NCBI GenBank assembly: GCA_963678675.1
Contig: OY783199.1
Location: 4,409,501-4,473,500 of the forward strand
Reading direction: 5' to 3'
DNA: 64,000 nt
Origin: Xiphydria camelus
Lineage: Eukaryota > Arthropoda > Insecta > Hymenoptera > Xiphydriidae
The notes beneath the pieces were generated by a model. The model had not been told where the DNA came from. It made no database searches and saw only the letters and a list, made by a program, of their open reading frames with translations. The number at the start of each line of letters is the position of its first letter. Position 1 is the stretch's first letter. Below, piece by piece: positions 46,355 to 57,960 of the stretch. A program made the translations under genes and the position numbers.

Positions 46355-46485
46355 GATTATCTCGTAACCCATGAGGTTTTCGCCAAAATTGGTAGAATAC
46401 TTTTTTGTAGAATATATATCGATCTACAAAAAAGTTCCATAGCAGTATGGGCAAAAAATCCACAGATAACGAGATAATCGCCCGC
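46355..46485 (-). repeat. repeat family T, copy 1
   Basis: Read on the minus strand it shares ATCTCGTTATCYGTGRAYTT, CTTTTTTGTAGATCG and AAAAAAGTATTCYACCAA with copies at 57838-57960 and 58665-58772. No terminal repeats were seen, and its class is unknown. Confidence 0.5.
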
Positions 46486-47578
46486 CAGTTTGACCGTACG
46501 AGAACGCGCGACCGCTCGGTTAGTTCTAGTGCTAATAACGACGATCAGGGGCGATCGACGTCAGCGCACGAAAGTTTCCCTCGAATAAATGGATTCCCTT
46601 CGCCGCACGAAACGCTCTATCGTATTTGGCACGGAGTAGGTATACAGCGACAACCACCCTCCACCGCGACACGCAGTCGATTCCGGCGGAACTGTCGCGT
46701 CGCGACGTCGTAGGTACCTACCGCGTGCCGTAGGAGCGACGGAAGACGAACAACGACGTGGAAGCGTCGGGCCGCGCGAGACCCGCATCGTATAACTTTG
46801 GCGCAAACGCGCGTGCATGCATCGCGCGCTGCGCTTACAAAGCGCCTAGTCGCGCCTTGCGACCAATGCACCGGGCGGCTTCGCATAAATACCCGGAGAA
46901 ATATCGCCCCGCGTAACGTCATAATTCGGCCTGCTAAGCCCTGCCGCTCCGCTATCCCTCTCGCACGCGCCTCCGAGGAGTTCGCTCTCCTCTGGGCTCT
47001 CGCGCGAGCCGCGCGGATTTGATAATTCGCCGAAGGGAGGTATAGTGGCGGCCGGAGGGAAAGAGAGAGAGAGAGAGAGAGCGAGAGCGAGAGAAGGAGA
47101 AAGATCCTGTGCACAGGGGCTCGCCGGCATCGGCAGCAGCGACGAACGAACGAGAGCGGGAAAGCCGAAGAGAGGCGCTCGGCGAACTCGCGCGTCGGGC
47201 CCGAGCTCCGGTACATGAGCGCGCGCGCGCGCCAGAGAGAGAGACAGAGAGAGAAGGAATGGAAGAGCAAGAGAGATGGATATATTGTGAGAGCAAGAGA
47301 GACAGCGAAGCGGAATGAGAGAGCGAGAGAGATAGACGTAACGAAAGCGCGAGAGAGAAGGAAAGAACGCGTGAGCGAGAGAGACGGAAAATTGGAAGAG
47401 GCAGGTACCTACAGCGCGGTACACTCGCGTTTCCCTGTGTTGGTGTAGCGATGGCGGTGCGTCGCAGTTCCCGGAATCGCCGACGCGGCGCCACCGTCGA
47501 TGGGAAGGGCCATAGCGCATTGGCCGCGCTCGGTGGGCGTGTCCACGGATTTTCCCACTCCGCGACGTTGCACCGCGG

Positions 47579-47588
47579 TGATTGACAG
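47579..47588 (+). promoter_or_regulatory. PBX/MEIS (Exd/Hth) composite site TGATTGACAG
   Basis: The ten bases TGATTGACAG match exactly the optimal composite site for PBX-MEIS/PREP heterodimers (Exd-Hth in insects): TGAT is the PBX half and TGACAG the MEIS half. It lies 1,564 bp upstream of the hth start codon in the CpG-rich promoter block. A given 10-mer is expected about 0.12 times by chance in 64 kb counting both strands. Occupancy is inferred, not shown. Confidence 0.6.
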
Positions 47589-48817
47589 TTGGCGAACGAC
47601 TGCGGACGGCGCAGGATCTAAACGGTAGGCGCTTCACGCTCGCTCGCTCCTTCGGTATCGCTCCGTCGGCGCTCCGTGTGTACTTTTCCCGAGGAAACGC
47701 ATCGCGCGCCTGCCGTCAGACCTCAGGGGCGCGTGCACGCACGCCTCACCTGTTCCACGCACGGTGTATACGCGAACGCCGATCGGTCGGGGTGCCGCTG
47801 CGTTGTTCCCGCGCGCGCGCGCAAGTTTCACCTTCCGACGAGGGCGCGCGCTCCTCGCCTCCGCAACGCGACCGCGATCGTTAAACGCCGCGTGTGTGCC
47901 CCACGACGCGCGAGATCGTCGGCCGCCCTGTAGGCCTCGTGTGTATTCGCGCGCGCGCTTTGTCCGAGGTGAGAGAGGCTCCCCCCGCCCCCTTTGCCCA
48001 CCACTGTACCGGAAGAAGCGGACGACGATTTTCGCGGGATACCTCGCAGAGAGCAAAGGGGCGGCCAACCGGTGCGGCGCCCAGTACAGCGCGGCCACGC
48101 GTGGCAGGATGTATCTGTATCGTGCTCAAGTGACATCGTGATCTTTGTGTGAATTCGAAAGAGTGAGATTTAGTCGTTCGCCCGCGGATCGACGGAGCTG
48201 AGAAGGAAAGAGAGAGAGAGAGAGAGAGAGAAAGTGACAGTGCGGACAGAGAGCCCCCTCCAACCCCCCGCCTACCCCTGCCCCCGCGAGGGGATCTTCG
48301 TCTTCGTCTTCGTCGTCGTATCGTCACGCGCGGGGATCCATACATTCGTCGTGTTTCGCGTGTGTTTGCTCGTGATTTTGTTTCCGTCGTCGACGTTTCG
48401 GTGCGCGTGCTTCGCAGGGGGGGGATTCGCGGGGCGTCCCGATCGTTCAACACTCGGTTCCCCCGGCCGATCAGCCGGAAGGAGTCCGCACGCGCGTTCA
48501 CCGTCGATCGGCCGAGCTCACCGAGGGCCGACAAAGCGAACGACCTCGCCCCGGCGTCGGATCCATCCCGGGGAGCGGCTTCTCGCGCCGCTGCGGTAGA
48601 CGACGACCACCGGCCACGTGCTCGCTCCAGCGCCAGGTGCGATGTCGCGACACTGACGCAGCAGGCCTGCAGCAAACCGGAGCCTAGACGAAAATCCCCG
48701 TGGACGCCGGGAGAGGCGCACGAGAGAAGACCGCGGTGGAGAGAGAGAGAGAGAGCGCGCGCGCGCGCCATGAAGATGCGGAAGCACGACAGCGTCGCCA
48801 CGCGGACCGCGCAGTGC

Positions 48818-48825
48818 TGACGTCA
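48818..48825. promoter_or_regulatory. CRE/ATF palindrome TGACGTCA
   Basis: A perfect cAMP-response-element palindrome sits 327 bp upstream of the hth start codon. CREs are frequent near transcription starts in CpG-rich promoters. It is unclear whether it lies in the promoter or in transcribed 5' UTR. Confidence 0.4.
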
Positions 48826-49151
48826 CATCCTCGCGTAACGCGATCTTAATTTTAAGGACACTCTCGGCCGCCGACGGTGACGGAGAGGGTCGTTGCCGCG
48901 AGTCGACGGCTGCGGATTTCGCGCCGCGAAGGGAGGCGCGTTTTCTCGACACGCGTATACGTCGCGCCCGCCCTTTTCGTTGCTTCGACGCGCGACGGTG
49001 CTCCGGATCAGTGGATACGTCCGAATCGCGCGGGGGATTCGCGCGTCGGGTTGACGCGGTGTGAAGTGAAGCTCTAGTCGCTACTGTGAGGGGAAAAATA
49101 GCCGCTACGGTGGCTCAGCACGCAGAGTTCCCCGGCGCGGCCAGGGCGTTC

Positions 49152-49166
49152 ATGGCGCAGCCAAGG
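49152..49166 (+). CDS. hth: homothorax, first coding exon (MAQPR)
   Basis: This exon encodes only the first five residues, MAQPR, of Homothorax, a nuclear TALE-class homeodomain transcription factor that binds Extradenticle, controls its nuclear entry and acts as a Hox cofactor. Insect Hth proteins are known to begin MAQPRYDDG. The exon ends in AGG and is followed by the donor GTACGT at 49167, in phase 0. The next exon starts TAC GAC GAT GGC, so the splice restores MAQPRYDDGG. The start is firm: reading back in frame, a TGA lies at 49062-49064 and no ATG intervenes. The start context (TTC before ATG, G after it) is not strong. The exon was found by matching the known N-terminus to exon 2, since it is far too short for any ORF search. 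The upstream UTR extent and transcription start cannot be read directly. Confidence 0.9.
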
Positions 49167-49495
49167 GTACGTGTTGAATTTACCTCGTGCGTGATGCGAG
49201 GATTGCACTTGCGGCGGTCGCGCTAGCGGCGGCTGGTTGGGATTCGATTTGGTTTCCTGGTTTTTTCCTGGTTTTCGCGTTGAGACTTCGGCGTGGGCTA
49301 GGTCGTCACAGTGTCGCAAGAGGGAGGGGCTGGGTGGATTTTTTTTTTTCCGGGTGACTTTTCGTCGTCGAGGGATCTCCGCGCGAGATAACATTGCGAA
49401 TCGATCGAATTGCTCTCTGCGAGCAAATCAGAGCTGACGGGGTTTTGGTGGAGCCGTGATAATCTCTGAATTGAGAGGAAGCTTTTAGACTTTTT

Positions 49496-49718
49496 CGCTG
49501 AACAAAAATTTGCTTCGTTCAATCGTCGGTGAGGTTGACTACTGCGAACCTCACGGTGTACCTAATTGTTTCAAGTAGATATTCGCCTGTTTCAGCTTCA
49601 ATTTGGTCGTTTCAACTCTATTTTTCCTTACATTCTCATGGCATCGAGACAATTGCGCAGTGAGGTTCGCCGTATTCAACTTCACCGATGATTGAATGAA
49701 GTAAATTTGTTTTCAGTG
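49496..49718. mobile_element. palindromic MITE family X, copy 2, in hth intron 1
   Basis: TGAACAAAAATTTGCTTCGT, then TCAATCGTCGGTGAGGTTGA is mirrored by TTCAACTTCACCGATGATTG and AATTTGTTTTCAGTG. It starts about 330 bp after the exon 1 donor. Confidence 0.75.
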
Positions 49719-51012
49719 TTCGGATTGAGCTTTTCAGCTCCTTTTCTCCCGTTTTTCTCTCTCCATCCGACGCGTCATAGTTTTCGGTACGACGCGTACT
49801 TTCCTCGGTGCAATTTCAACGCGGCACCGCGCTCTCAATTCGCGGAGCGTAGGCCAAAGTGTCGAAGTCGCGGTGCGAATCGCTCTCGGAAGGGCGATTG
49901 ACTTTTGAGAAATTCCGATCTGGGAATACGGAGAATTTTTCAGCACTAGTCTTTGAGGGATTCTCACGTTTTTCGAGAACGTAAACGACGGTAGTTTCCT
50001 CGAATCGCCGCGACAAACGGGAGAAATTAGACGAGAAACAAGAGTTATCTCCGCGTGTTACGGTCTAGCGAGTTTGACGAGTGCCTTGCAGGGTCGAGTT
50101 GTCACGCGGGATTAGGAGAAGGTCTCGAAGAAACCGAGATTCTTTCGCGATAAGACTTCCGCGAAAGTGATTCGCTTCTGCAAAATTTGGAGAACGTCGA
50201 GCCGAGCTTTTCCCCTGTGAAGTTTGAGGAAACCGTCTTTCCGAGAGATGCGGAAAATACACGGCGAGTCCGAAGACACAGCAGTGTCTCCTCCTTCGAA
50301 CGAGGGAGGAGAAATTATCTCGGATCGTGCGGCGAGAACGTGGCGAGTGTGTCGTGGAATCGGGAGTGTCCGTGTGCGGGATTCTCGCGGGTAGGCGACG
50401 ATACGCGAAATTTATTCGTATATTCGGAAAGACGTCTGACGACTCGCTCGCTCGTAAATCCCACGGTCGTTGCCGCGAGACGTCTTCGCCGGGGCGAGAC
50501 TCGTAAAATTCGCGTCCCGAGTAGTTTTCACTTTCCGATTGAATTTGAGAGTGAATTCGCGCGAGATATCACCTGGCGTTCGCCTCGCCGTGTCGCGGGA
50601 CTCGGAGGAGACGGCGAAATTGGGGTCCGTCGGCTGCCGGCGCGTCGATCGCCCGGGCCGCCGGGCTGCAGACTCGGGCATCCGGCGATGGGAGAAAATG
50701 ATTCTTTTCGATTTGTGGAGCGTACGAGGGATTCTATAATAATTTTTGCGGTGAATAGCGTGGCATTTTTTTTAACGATTTTTCGTGTATCTTGGAAATG
50801 TAAGTGACCTGAGAAATTGCAGACATCGATTCGAAAATCGTGCAGCATCAGTTCCAATTACTGTAGGTATTTTTGGAAATATACAGAGGAAAATTAGTTT
50901 CGTGATTTCGATTCATTCATACTCAATTTTCATTGAAAATTGAAAGTTACAAGTCCGACGGACGGATTTAATCTTTGATCTTTAAAACGAGAAGCTGTCA
51001 AAATTTCGTATA

Positions 51013-51170
51013 CACTGAAAAAAGTATTTAGCTAATCCAGCTATATTTCTGACTGCCTCAGACACAACTAGAGAAATATTGCTAGCGTAGCAAGAATTCT
51101 TGCTATTGCGAAGAAAATTATCACTGCAATTACTAGAATTTTCTAGTTGTGGCCAAATTTTGTTGAGTGT
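51013..51170. mobile_element. short palindromic MITE, family Y, in hth intron 1
   Basis: CACTGAAAAAAGTATTTAGC at the left and GGCCAAATTTTGTTGAGTG at the right, with mirrored ACAACTAGAGAAATATTGCT and AGAATTTTCTAGTTGTGG around GCTAGCGTAGCAAGAATTCT. Confidence 0.65.
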
Positions 51171-52209
51171 ATCCTCCGATCAATCGAACATATTTTCTTT
51201 GACCATTGAAGAGCCAGAGGAGACATTTTCAAATTTCACTCTCTTCGAGTATTCGGTACCACGAAATCGCGTCGTTCGCGGCCCGTCCAATTTATCCGGC
51301 GAGTCGCTAATAGCCAGCGCGACCACCGCTCATCGTTAGAAACGAGCGATCTCCCGGAGTCGTAAGTCACTCCGAATCCCACGCGTTTTTTTTCTCAAAA
51401 ACATTTTCGATGAAATCTCGAGGAAAACTACCGCCGCAGAGGCGCGATGCCACCGATCGACGCGCGGTGCTTCGGCGTGCGCTAACGCCGATTTTATTCC
51501 AATTAGTCAACCTCGCGCGCGGGAAACCGCCAAGAGACGATGAGTTATTTTCGAGTTTAACCCGGGGAATTATCGCGCGGCTGCGGCGACACGAGGATCC
51601 GTCCCGGGGTAATTGGATAGCTCGTCGATCGCTTCCCGAATCGCTGTTTCCGATGCAAGATTTGAATGTCATTTTAATTAAGGCATCTTGCGCGCGTTTA
51701 GTGGCCGGTTAAACGCTTCCGTAGGATTCGTTCGACGCGTCGTCGTGACACTTCGAAGGGATTCTCTAGAATTCCGAATGACGTCACGAGAGATACGATA
51801 CCGCGGTGACGGGTCGCGGCGAACACTTTTACCGGCGCTACGAATTATTCGGTACGCGGGATGAGGGGATTACCTGAGAAAAAAAATTGAAATATCTTCA
51901 ACAATTTTATCGCGCGCTCGGATGAGAGAAATATGAAAAATAAGATACAACGAACGGCGGTTTGTAATAGTGGCAAAAAAATTGCCTCGTCTAAAGGAGG
52001 ATAGATGGAATCGCAACACGTATAGTCCGAGATGATCCGCCGTTGCTACATCCGCAGCGACGGCGGGTCGTCGTCGCGACGACCGCCTCGCATCTTCGGC
52101 TTTGCATGAGGAATAAGTCGGTGGTGCTTACGCACAATGTATGCAACGGCACGAGTTCCTGCGATTAGAGTCGCGCCAATACTGAGTGCTGCGCGTGTAC
52201 GTGTAACGC

Positions 52210-52544
52210 ATTGTAAAAAATTTGTATTTCTAACGCGTACTTTTGTATAAAGCCTTTTCCAATAGATACGTGGTTGCGAAAATTAATATGCAAAACGATT
52301 TGTATTAAGTTTAATGCAATTGTATACGAAGCTTTTATCCGATGCATGATTATGAAGATTTATAAGAGAAATTTTATAAGACATATTAATTTTTATAATC
52401 ACGGATTGGAAAAAGCTTTGTATAAAAGTATAATTTTTTTTAAACATTTCATGACGGAGTAGATATATTAATTTTCATAATCACCTATCCGATAAAAGCT
52501 TCGTATGCAATTATATTAAATTGAACAGAATTTTTGTACACTGC
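52210..52544. mobile_element. palindromic MITE family E, copy 3, rearranged, in hth intron 1
   Basis: It starts ATTGTAAAAAATTTGTATTT and ends AACAGAATTTTTGTACACTG. It contains three E-type half-arms (TATAAAGCCTTTTCCAATAG, GAAGCTTTTATCCGATGCAT, TATCCGATAAAAGCTTCG), suggesting two copies merged. Confidence 0.65.
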
Positions 52545-53149
52545 GCAATCAGCACTTTACCGCGCGCGACGGCAAAGGCGATCGGATACAATAATTGAAA
52601 ATAAACTTAACGCGAAGCACACCTAACCACGTATCAGCGCGCGCCGCTTATCACATGCGCTGTAGTAGGGCTTGATCGACGCCAAAGTCAAAGAACCGAC
52701 TCGCGGGGGGAAGAAGAGAAAATACTCGAGCGGGGTGCGTCGAATGATATTTAAATTCTCCTCTCTCATTGACTGTCATCGCCGCTGTCTCGCAAGAATT
52801 TCGTTCGTCCATGCGCGAGCTTTTATGACCCGCTGTGGGTGCGAGCGAAATTTGCGGTGACGTTTCGTTTGGGAGTCGCCTCACGCGGAAACGACGCCTC
52901 CGTCAGGATGTCGATGCGCGTTAATGTGCCGAGTGTTGAACCGTGCGGTTAGAATGTTGTGTTTCCCGACTGCAACCGCTGTAAATATTGGCGACGCGAG
53001 TGCACGGAATTAGTTGCGCGTGACGCCACGTGTTAACGGGCGAGTTAAGCTCGACCGAAGCGGGAAATCTTCGGCGCGACGGAATTAATACGCAGGGAAG
53101 GAACGCGTGGAGAAAATGCAGAAGCTTAATTCGCGCGTCGCGCCAAATG

Positions 53150-53312
53150 ATATCGCACATCTAGGTCAAAAGAGTATCAATTCAAAAAAAAACTTGTTTT
53201 TCAGAAATGGCAAAAAACGGATTCTCATATCGATATTTGACAAGGGATTTACTTTTTCTGAAAATTAATTTTTTTTGAGTTGACACTGTTTTGATCTAGG
53301 GGTGTGCGATAT
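53150..53312. mobile_element. short palindromic MITE, family U, in hth intron 1
   Basis: TATCGCACATCTAGGTCAAA, then AGAGTATCAA mirrors TTGACACTGTTTTGATCTAG, then GGGTGTGCGATA, with inner arms AACTTGTTTTTCAGAAA and TTTTTCTGAAAATT. Confidence 0.7.
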
Positions 53313-53563
53313 TTAAACTCGAGCGTCTCCCACCGGGGAGATGTCAACGCGTCTCGCGCGGGAGATTGTTTACACGTACGCCTTTATTATTACGACCTGC
53401 CACGCAAATTCGCGCAACGTTTGCTAATTCGCTTGGAGCGACGACGTCTTTGCGACGGCGAGTTTCTTCAATTCGGCCGACTCTTCGTTACTTTTTCGTT
53501 TACCGTCCTAACTACTCGTCAGTCTGTGCAACGAAAATTAGAGCATCTCCGAGCAATATACTC

Positions 53564-54226
53564 GGTGTCCAGCGGTTAGGGAACGCTGGAAAACCTGGAA
53601 TTGTCAGAGAATCATGTGGGTCGGAGAAATGTCAGGGAAAATAAAAAAATGTTTAAAATTTTACAAAAATACTCGAATTTCACGAATAGCTCGACTTCTG
53701 GTATTAACATTTTCAAGAATTTATATAGAAATCTAAAAGGCTTTTCCATATATGATTACGGTTATAAAAATAGTTTGCTGTTTAGATGAAAATGTTTGAC
53801 AAGTTTCCTTGGTTGCAATGAAAATTATAGCTTTTCTTTCTTTATTTTCGCTACCATGATAAATCGACTTGTTAGGATGACAAATGAATCTGTTATCATT
53901 ATTGTAACTCAAATATCTGTTACAGTCGCTTAAATAATATTACAGAAACAAACAATTTTTTTCCGCACTTACGTACCTACCTATGTCTTTCGTGTTTTAA
54001 AGAAAGCCATTAAAAATTGTGATTTTACAAAATTAAATTATTTCAATGCTTATTTCTCAGTTGTCGCAATTCGTTTTATGAATATTAGTTAATTTGTTCA
54101 CATTCGAAGAAAGATGATTGATGCGTAACACTATATACCAGATCTGTATTCATAGCTGTCAGGAAAATTTGGCTATTTCAAACTGGAAACTCTGGAAATT
54201 CAGATAATTTCCTTTTGCTGGACACC
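53564..54226. mobile_element. element with GGTGTCCAGC termini, in hth intron 1
   Basis: GGTGTCCAGC at the left end is inverted as GCTGGACACC at the right end. The subterminal part has CTGGAAAACCTGGAATTG and, inverted, CTGGAAACTCTGGAAATT. The 660-bp A+T-rich interior has no coding capacity. Its subterminal CCTGGAAAA resembles the element at 56628. Confidence 0.65.
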
Positions 54227-56627
54227 GTGAACATAGCCACTCGATTTAATCGCAACCGATCGTCGACTCCGGTGGGACGGCCGTTTCGGCGGAAAGTCAG
54301 GAATTCCTCCGCGCTCTCCTCGTTCCACGAGAATTCAACCGGCCGCCACTTGGCGGTCGCGTTCTCCCGTCGTTTGGCAGCGATCCTCCGCTCGTTTCGA
54401 TTTTAGTTGGAAGCGCGAGGAGTGCCGGATGCGCGCGCGAGTTCTCTCGCGGTAAGAGCGTGCGAAGAATCCCCGCGTTCGAGTGGGATATCTCTTTGTC
54501 ATTCGCGACGACGATCTCCCATTCGTGGAGTCGCCATAGGTAATGCCGTCCGCGCATTTTTCATCTTGTCCGCGATAGGAGAACACAAAAGCCTCTGATT
54601 CGATGGGAGTCGACGTTGCCCGCGTGTACGTGTGCCCTTTGTATTCTCGAGCAAGCGCCGCTCGCGCGATACGTTCACTTTCTCGGGCGATCCCCGTCAC
54701 ACGCACGCCGTCGCCGTTCCGCGCCAATATTATCGTTATTGGCGGACAATAACCCATTCGCGATATCGAGCCGCGATAACGCGCGACGGTTTAACGCGCG
54801 AGCAGAAAATCGGTTCGAAGCGAATGTGCGAACTGTCGATTTTGGCCGAAAAAAAATAGTGTCTCTCTCTGACGAATCACTACTCATACTCGCACACTCT
54901 CGGCGCGCGACGTGTGTGGTTTTTTCCGCGGAACAAAATGTTCTCCGCGAGGTCGTCGTCGGAGGATTATATCGAAAGGGAATTTTTGTAGCGATTTAGG
55001 AGAGGTCACTTGTCATATTTATATTTGTTTCTGTAACATCAAGAATCTGAGTCATTTCCGTCGGTATTTTCGGAGCAGCACGTCCGTTGAATTAATCAGT
55101 GACTCGATCGATATAAATTCGCTGCGATTTAGCCTTCAGATTTTTTTTTCGGAGTGAGACGTTCTTCGGAGACGTCGTCGGAGATGATTTTCAGACAGAG
55201 ATTGAAATAACTCGACACTTTTTTTCCAGTCGGAGAACTCCCACGCACGCTCCACGAATTTTTCTTCGGTGCAAAACGATTCGTTCGCCGGTGTCGGCTA
55301 CACATTAGCGCGGGATTACCGATAATTAGTAATTGTAAATACAGCGCGCGTCCGCGCATACGAATCGCTTCGAAAACTGTCGTTCGCACGCCTCGCTGTG
55401 CCGATCGCCGTGCGACGCGGCACGCGAGCCACGCCGCGGTCTTTCGCCTTCGTACACGCGTGCGCGCGCCCAACTCGGAACAGTTAAAATATTCCGCTCA
55501 GCCGTCGAGTGATATCTTCATAGCGCACTGCCCGTGAATTATTAGCGAGGCCTTTTCACTCGAGGCGATTCGCTCGTTTCCCCGTCGATCGCGAACATCG
55601 CGCGAGGGCGTGACGAATTTTTTGCGGAGGAAGTTTTTCGCAGTCGATCCTCTAAAATTGACGATAGATCTCTCTCTTGGTGATTTGCGAAGAGTACACT
55701 GAGAAAAAAGAGTTTAAAAATGTAGCAATGACTTCCGAGAGATACACTGATCTCAGTACTTCGTCTTTTATTATTATTTAACCGCGACGCGTATTGCGCG
55801 GTGTTCTACTTCCAGGTGACGTAAAATCGTCAGTCCATCGTTAGAGACGGTTACGGTCCGATTGGTATAGACGAAAATTCTATATTTTGTTTTTGTAGAA
55901 TGGATTTACCGTCGTAGCTTCTTACGGGTCTTACGGAAGACAAAATTATTGGTCGTCAAAAGTGACTGAGACTTTAAAAAAGGGATTGTTTATACTACTA
56001 ACTATTTCTCACTGTATTTCATCTTTTATTTATTCGAAAGTGACACTCGGATGAAAAGATTTTTTATATTATTAACTCTTTCTTGCCGATTTCGACGCTT
56101 TATATTATCCATGCATTTCTTCACAAGATTCAGAGAGCCAAGTATAATATCAAGCTCGTAAAAAAATAGCTTTGCCTTGACTGAAACACTGTGGCGAGGG
56201 GTGAGAAGAGCGCGTTGGACGGACCGTGTTTGGCTCCTGCCGCGGCCAGAGTCGGAAGTCGATAAAATTTTAGGGACAGTCGTACTTCGTGAGCGAGTGA
56301 ATGTGGGAACGAATGGGCGAGGAAGGAATGAATAGGGGGCGGGTGAGAGAGAGGAGAGGAGGATTTAACCCCCGTATAAAGAATTTCGATTCCGTTATCC
56401 CCGTGTTTATCGTCCCTACAAAATTGGCTCTCGAGTTATTTTGATTTACAAACCTGTCGTCGGGGCCTCACTCGCTTCAGGACCGAAATAAGTCGTAAAA
56501 ACGCGCGTTCGATGGGACGTTTTAGTCTTTATTAGTGCATTAGTTTTCTTTAATGTCGAAATCGAATTCGATAAATTTTCTTTCTTCTCGAAAAAGGAGA
56601 ATGGAGAATTCGGTCACGTTGAATTCC
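54227..56627. other. no gene seen (intron 1, part)
   Basis: 54.23-55.68 kb is CpG-rich unique sequence with ORFs overlapping on both strands. CACTGAGAAAAAAG at 55697 and CTCACTGTA at 56009-56017 suggest a degenerate element between them. The rest is featureless. Confidence 0.35.
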
Positions 56628-57126
56628 CAGGGTTGCCACAAACCTGGAAAATCGGGAAAAGTCCGAGCATTTGTTCAGAATATGGTTGACCTGGATGAGT
56701 CAGCGAATTTTAATAAACTTTCTTGAAAAAAGAACTTAACGCTATTTATATCAAGCTACCGGTATGTTATTCATTTTCAATATGCATACAACTTTTGATA
56801 TTTTTCTAATACGAGTCATAATATAGCTTATATTTTGTTAAAATATATTTCATATTTAACACCTTCTCTTCACTGATCCTTTCATTTGGCGAGCATGTTT
56901 TATTAACTTGTTAGATTTCGAACAGCTTCTGTTATAGTTGCGTCTTCTTTGAGCTTATGCTTCTCTTTAGTATTATATTATATTCCAGACCGTTAATAAA
57001 TACTTCTTTTACTTTTCCGAAATATTTTTATGAGTAAATATTAAGTGGTATAGAAAAATGCTATTTTGCTCTGAGAAACCTGGGTGAGCCGGGGAATGTT
57101 TTAAATCCAAATTTGTGGCAACCCTG
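56628..57126. mobile_element. MITE family V with ATTCC flanks, in hth intron 1
   Basis: CAGGGTTGCCACAAACCTGG at the left end and CCAAATTTGTGGCAACCCTG at the right end are inverted repeats. ATTCC directly precedes the left end (56623-56627) and directly follows the right end (57127-57131). It has no coding capacity. A 5-bp duplication is not typical of the commonest superfamilies. It may be the surviving part of a longer one. Confidence 0.7.
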
Positions 57127-57837
57127 ATTCCGTCATCGTCGTTTTCGCTTCGGGTCCGTTTATTATCGCTCATCTCGCGTCACGAAAACCGTTCTCGCAT
57201 TCCTGAAAAGCCTTTCTCCCCGTTTTCCTCGAGCGTCTCGTACAGCAGCTGGCAAACACGCGCGTGTACCTCCGTAGATATATTCATCGGCTTCTCGTTA
57301 CGTAACAACGAGCCGTCACGGTTGAGTCGATGAGTAATTTTAATCCAAGTTCACACTCGCTCGCGTCCTCCGCGACGCCGTACAGCGTGCACGCTCGACG
57401 GTGATCGATTAATAATGCATCGTCGATTTAATATTACCGCGCGAGGATCCTCTCGTCTGCTCGACGTCTATTAGCATAGACCATCCATACGCGTGCGCGT
57501 GCGCGCGACGACGACTCGGATGTGCCTACGTACCTGGTACGATGGAAAAATGTGGAACGGGTTTCCTCGTCGTTGTACCCTTCGTTCCGCCTTTTAGGGC
57601 ATCGAGTCTCGATTATCATTGCATAAGAACGCCGAAGTCACTTCGAAGTAACGCGATGGAAGGCAGTTGACGCAATCCAGACAAATTATAGAGTTATTTT
57701 GAGTGCAGATATTTCGAGAGTGAGGCGTACTGGATGATAATTTAACAGATTTTTGAGTATTCGAGTACTATTGTATTGAGTACTCGAATGGCTAGAAATA
57801 TCTGACGTCAAGAGCAGTAAGATTCACTTTAGCCAAT
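57127..57837. other. no gene seen (intron 1, part)
   Basis: CpG-rich unique DNA. A hairpin TTGAGTATTCGAGTACTATT, then GTATTGAGTACTCGAAT lies near 57752-57788, inside mirrored AGATATTTCGAG and CTAGAAATATCT. Confidence 0.4.
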
Positions 57838-57960
57838 TTATCTCGTTATCCGTGAACTTTTCACCCATACCGATATAGACCTTTTTTGTAGATCGGAACG
57901 TAATCTTTAAAAAAGTATTCCACCAAATTCCTCCTCAAGTTTATAAATAAGGAGATAAAC
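57838..57960 (+). repeat. repeat family T, copy 2, in hth intron 1
   Basis: TTATCTCGTTATCCGTGAAC, then CCTTTTTTGTAGATCGGAAC and AAAAAAGTATTCCACCAAAT. It matches copy 1 in opposite orientation. Confidence 0.5.

Larger units (their letters stand above)
46486..49151 (+). promoter_or_regulatory. hth: probable homothorax promoter and 5' UTR region
   Basis: This is a continuous, very CpG-rich block directly upstream of the hth start codon, with almost no transposon sequence. It has GA-repeat tracts (about 47061-47095, 47225-47280, 48209-48233, 48738-48756), an inverted CCAAT box (ATTGG, 47519-47523), an Exd/Hth composite site (47579-47588), a CACGTG E-box (48615-48620) and a CRE (48818-48825). Long ORFs on both strands here (up to 306 codons, minus strand 47881-48801) are Arg/Ser-rich low-complexity products of CpG and GA composition, and I do not accept them as genes. 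The transcription start cannot be placed from sequence alone. The promoter role is inferred from position and composition. Confidence 0.55.

Noticed and set aside
47881..48801. 306-codon ORF on the - strand, and other long ORFs at 46.6-48.9 kb
   Set aside because: Overlapping ORFs on both strands reflect lack of A+T-rich stop codons in CpG/GA-rich DNA; runs of Ser-Leu and Arg-Glu come from GA repeats.
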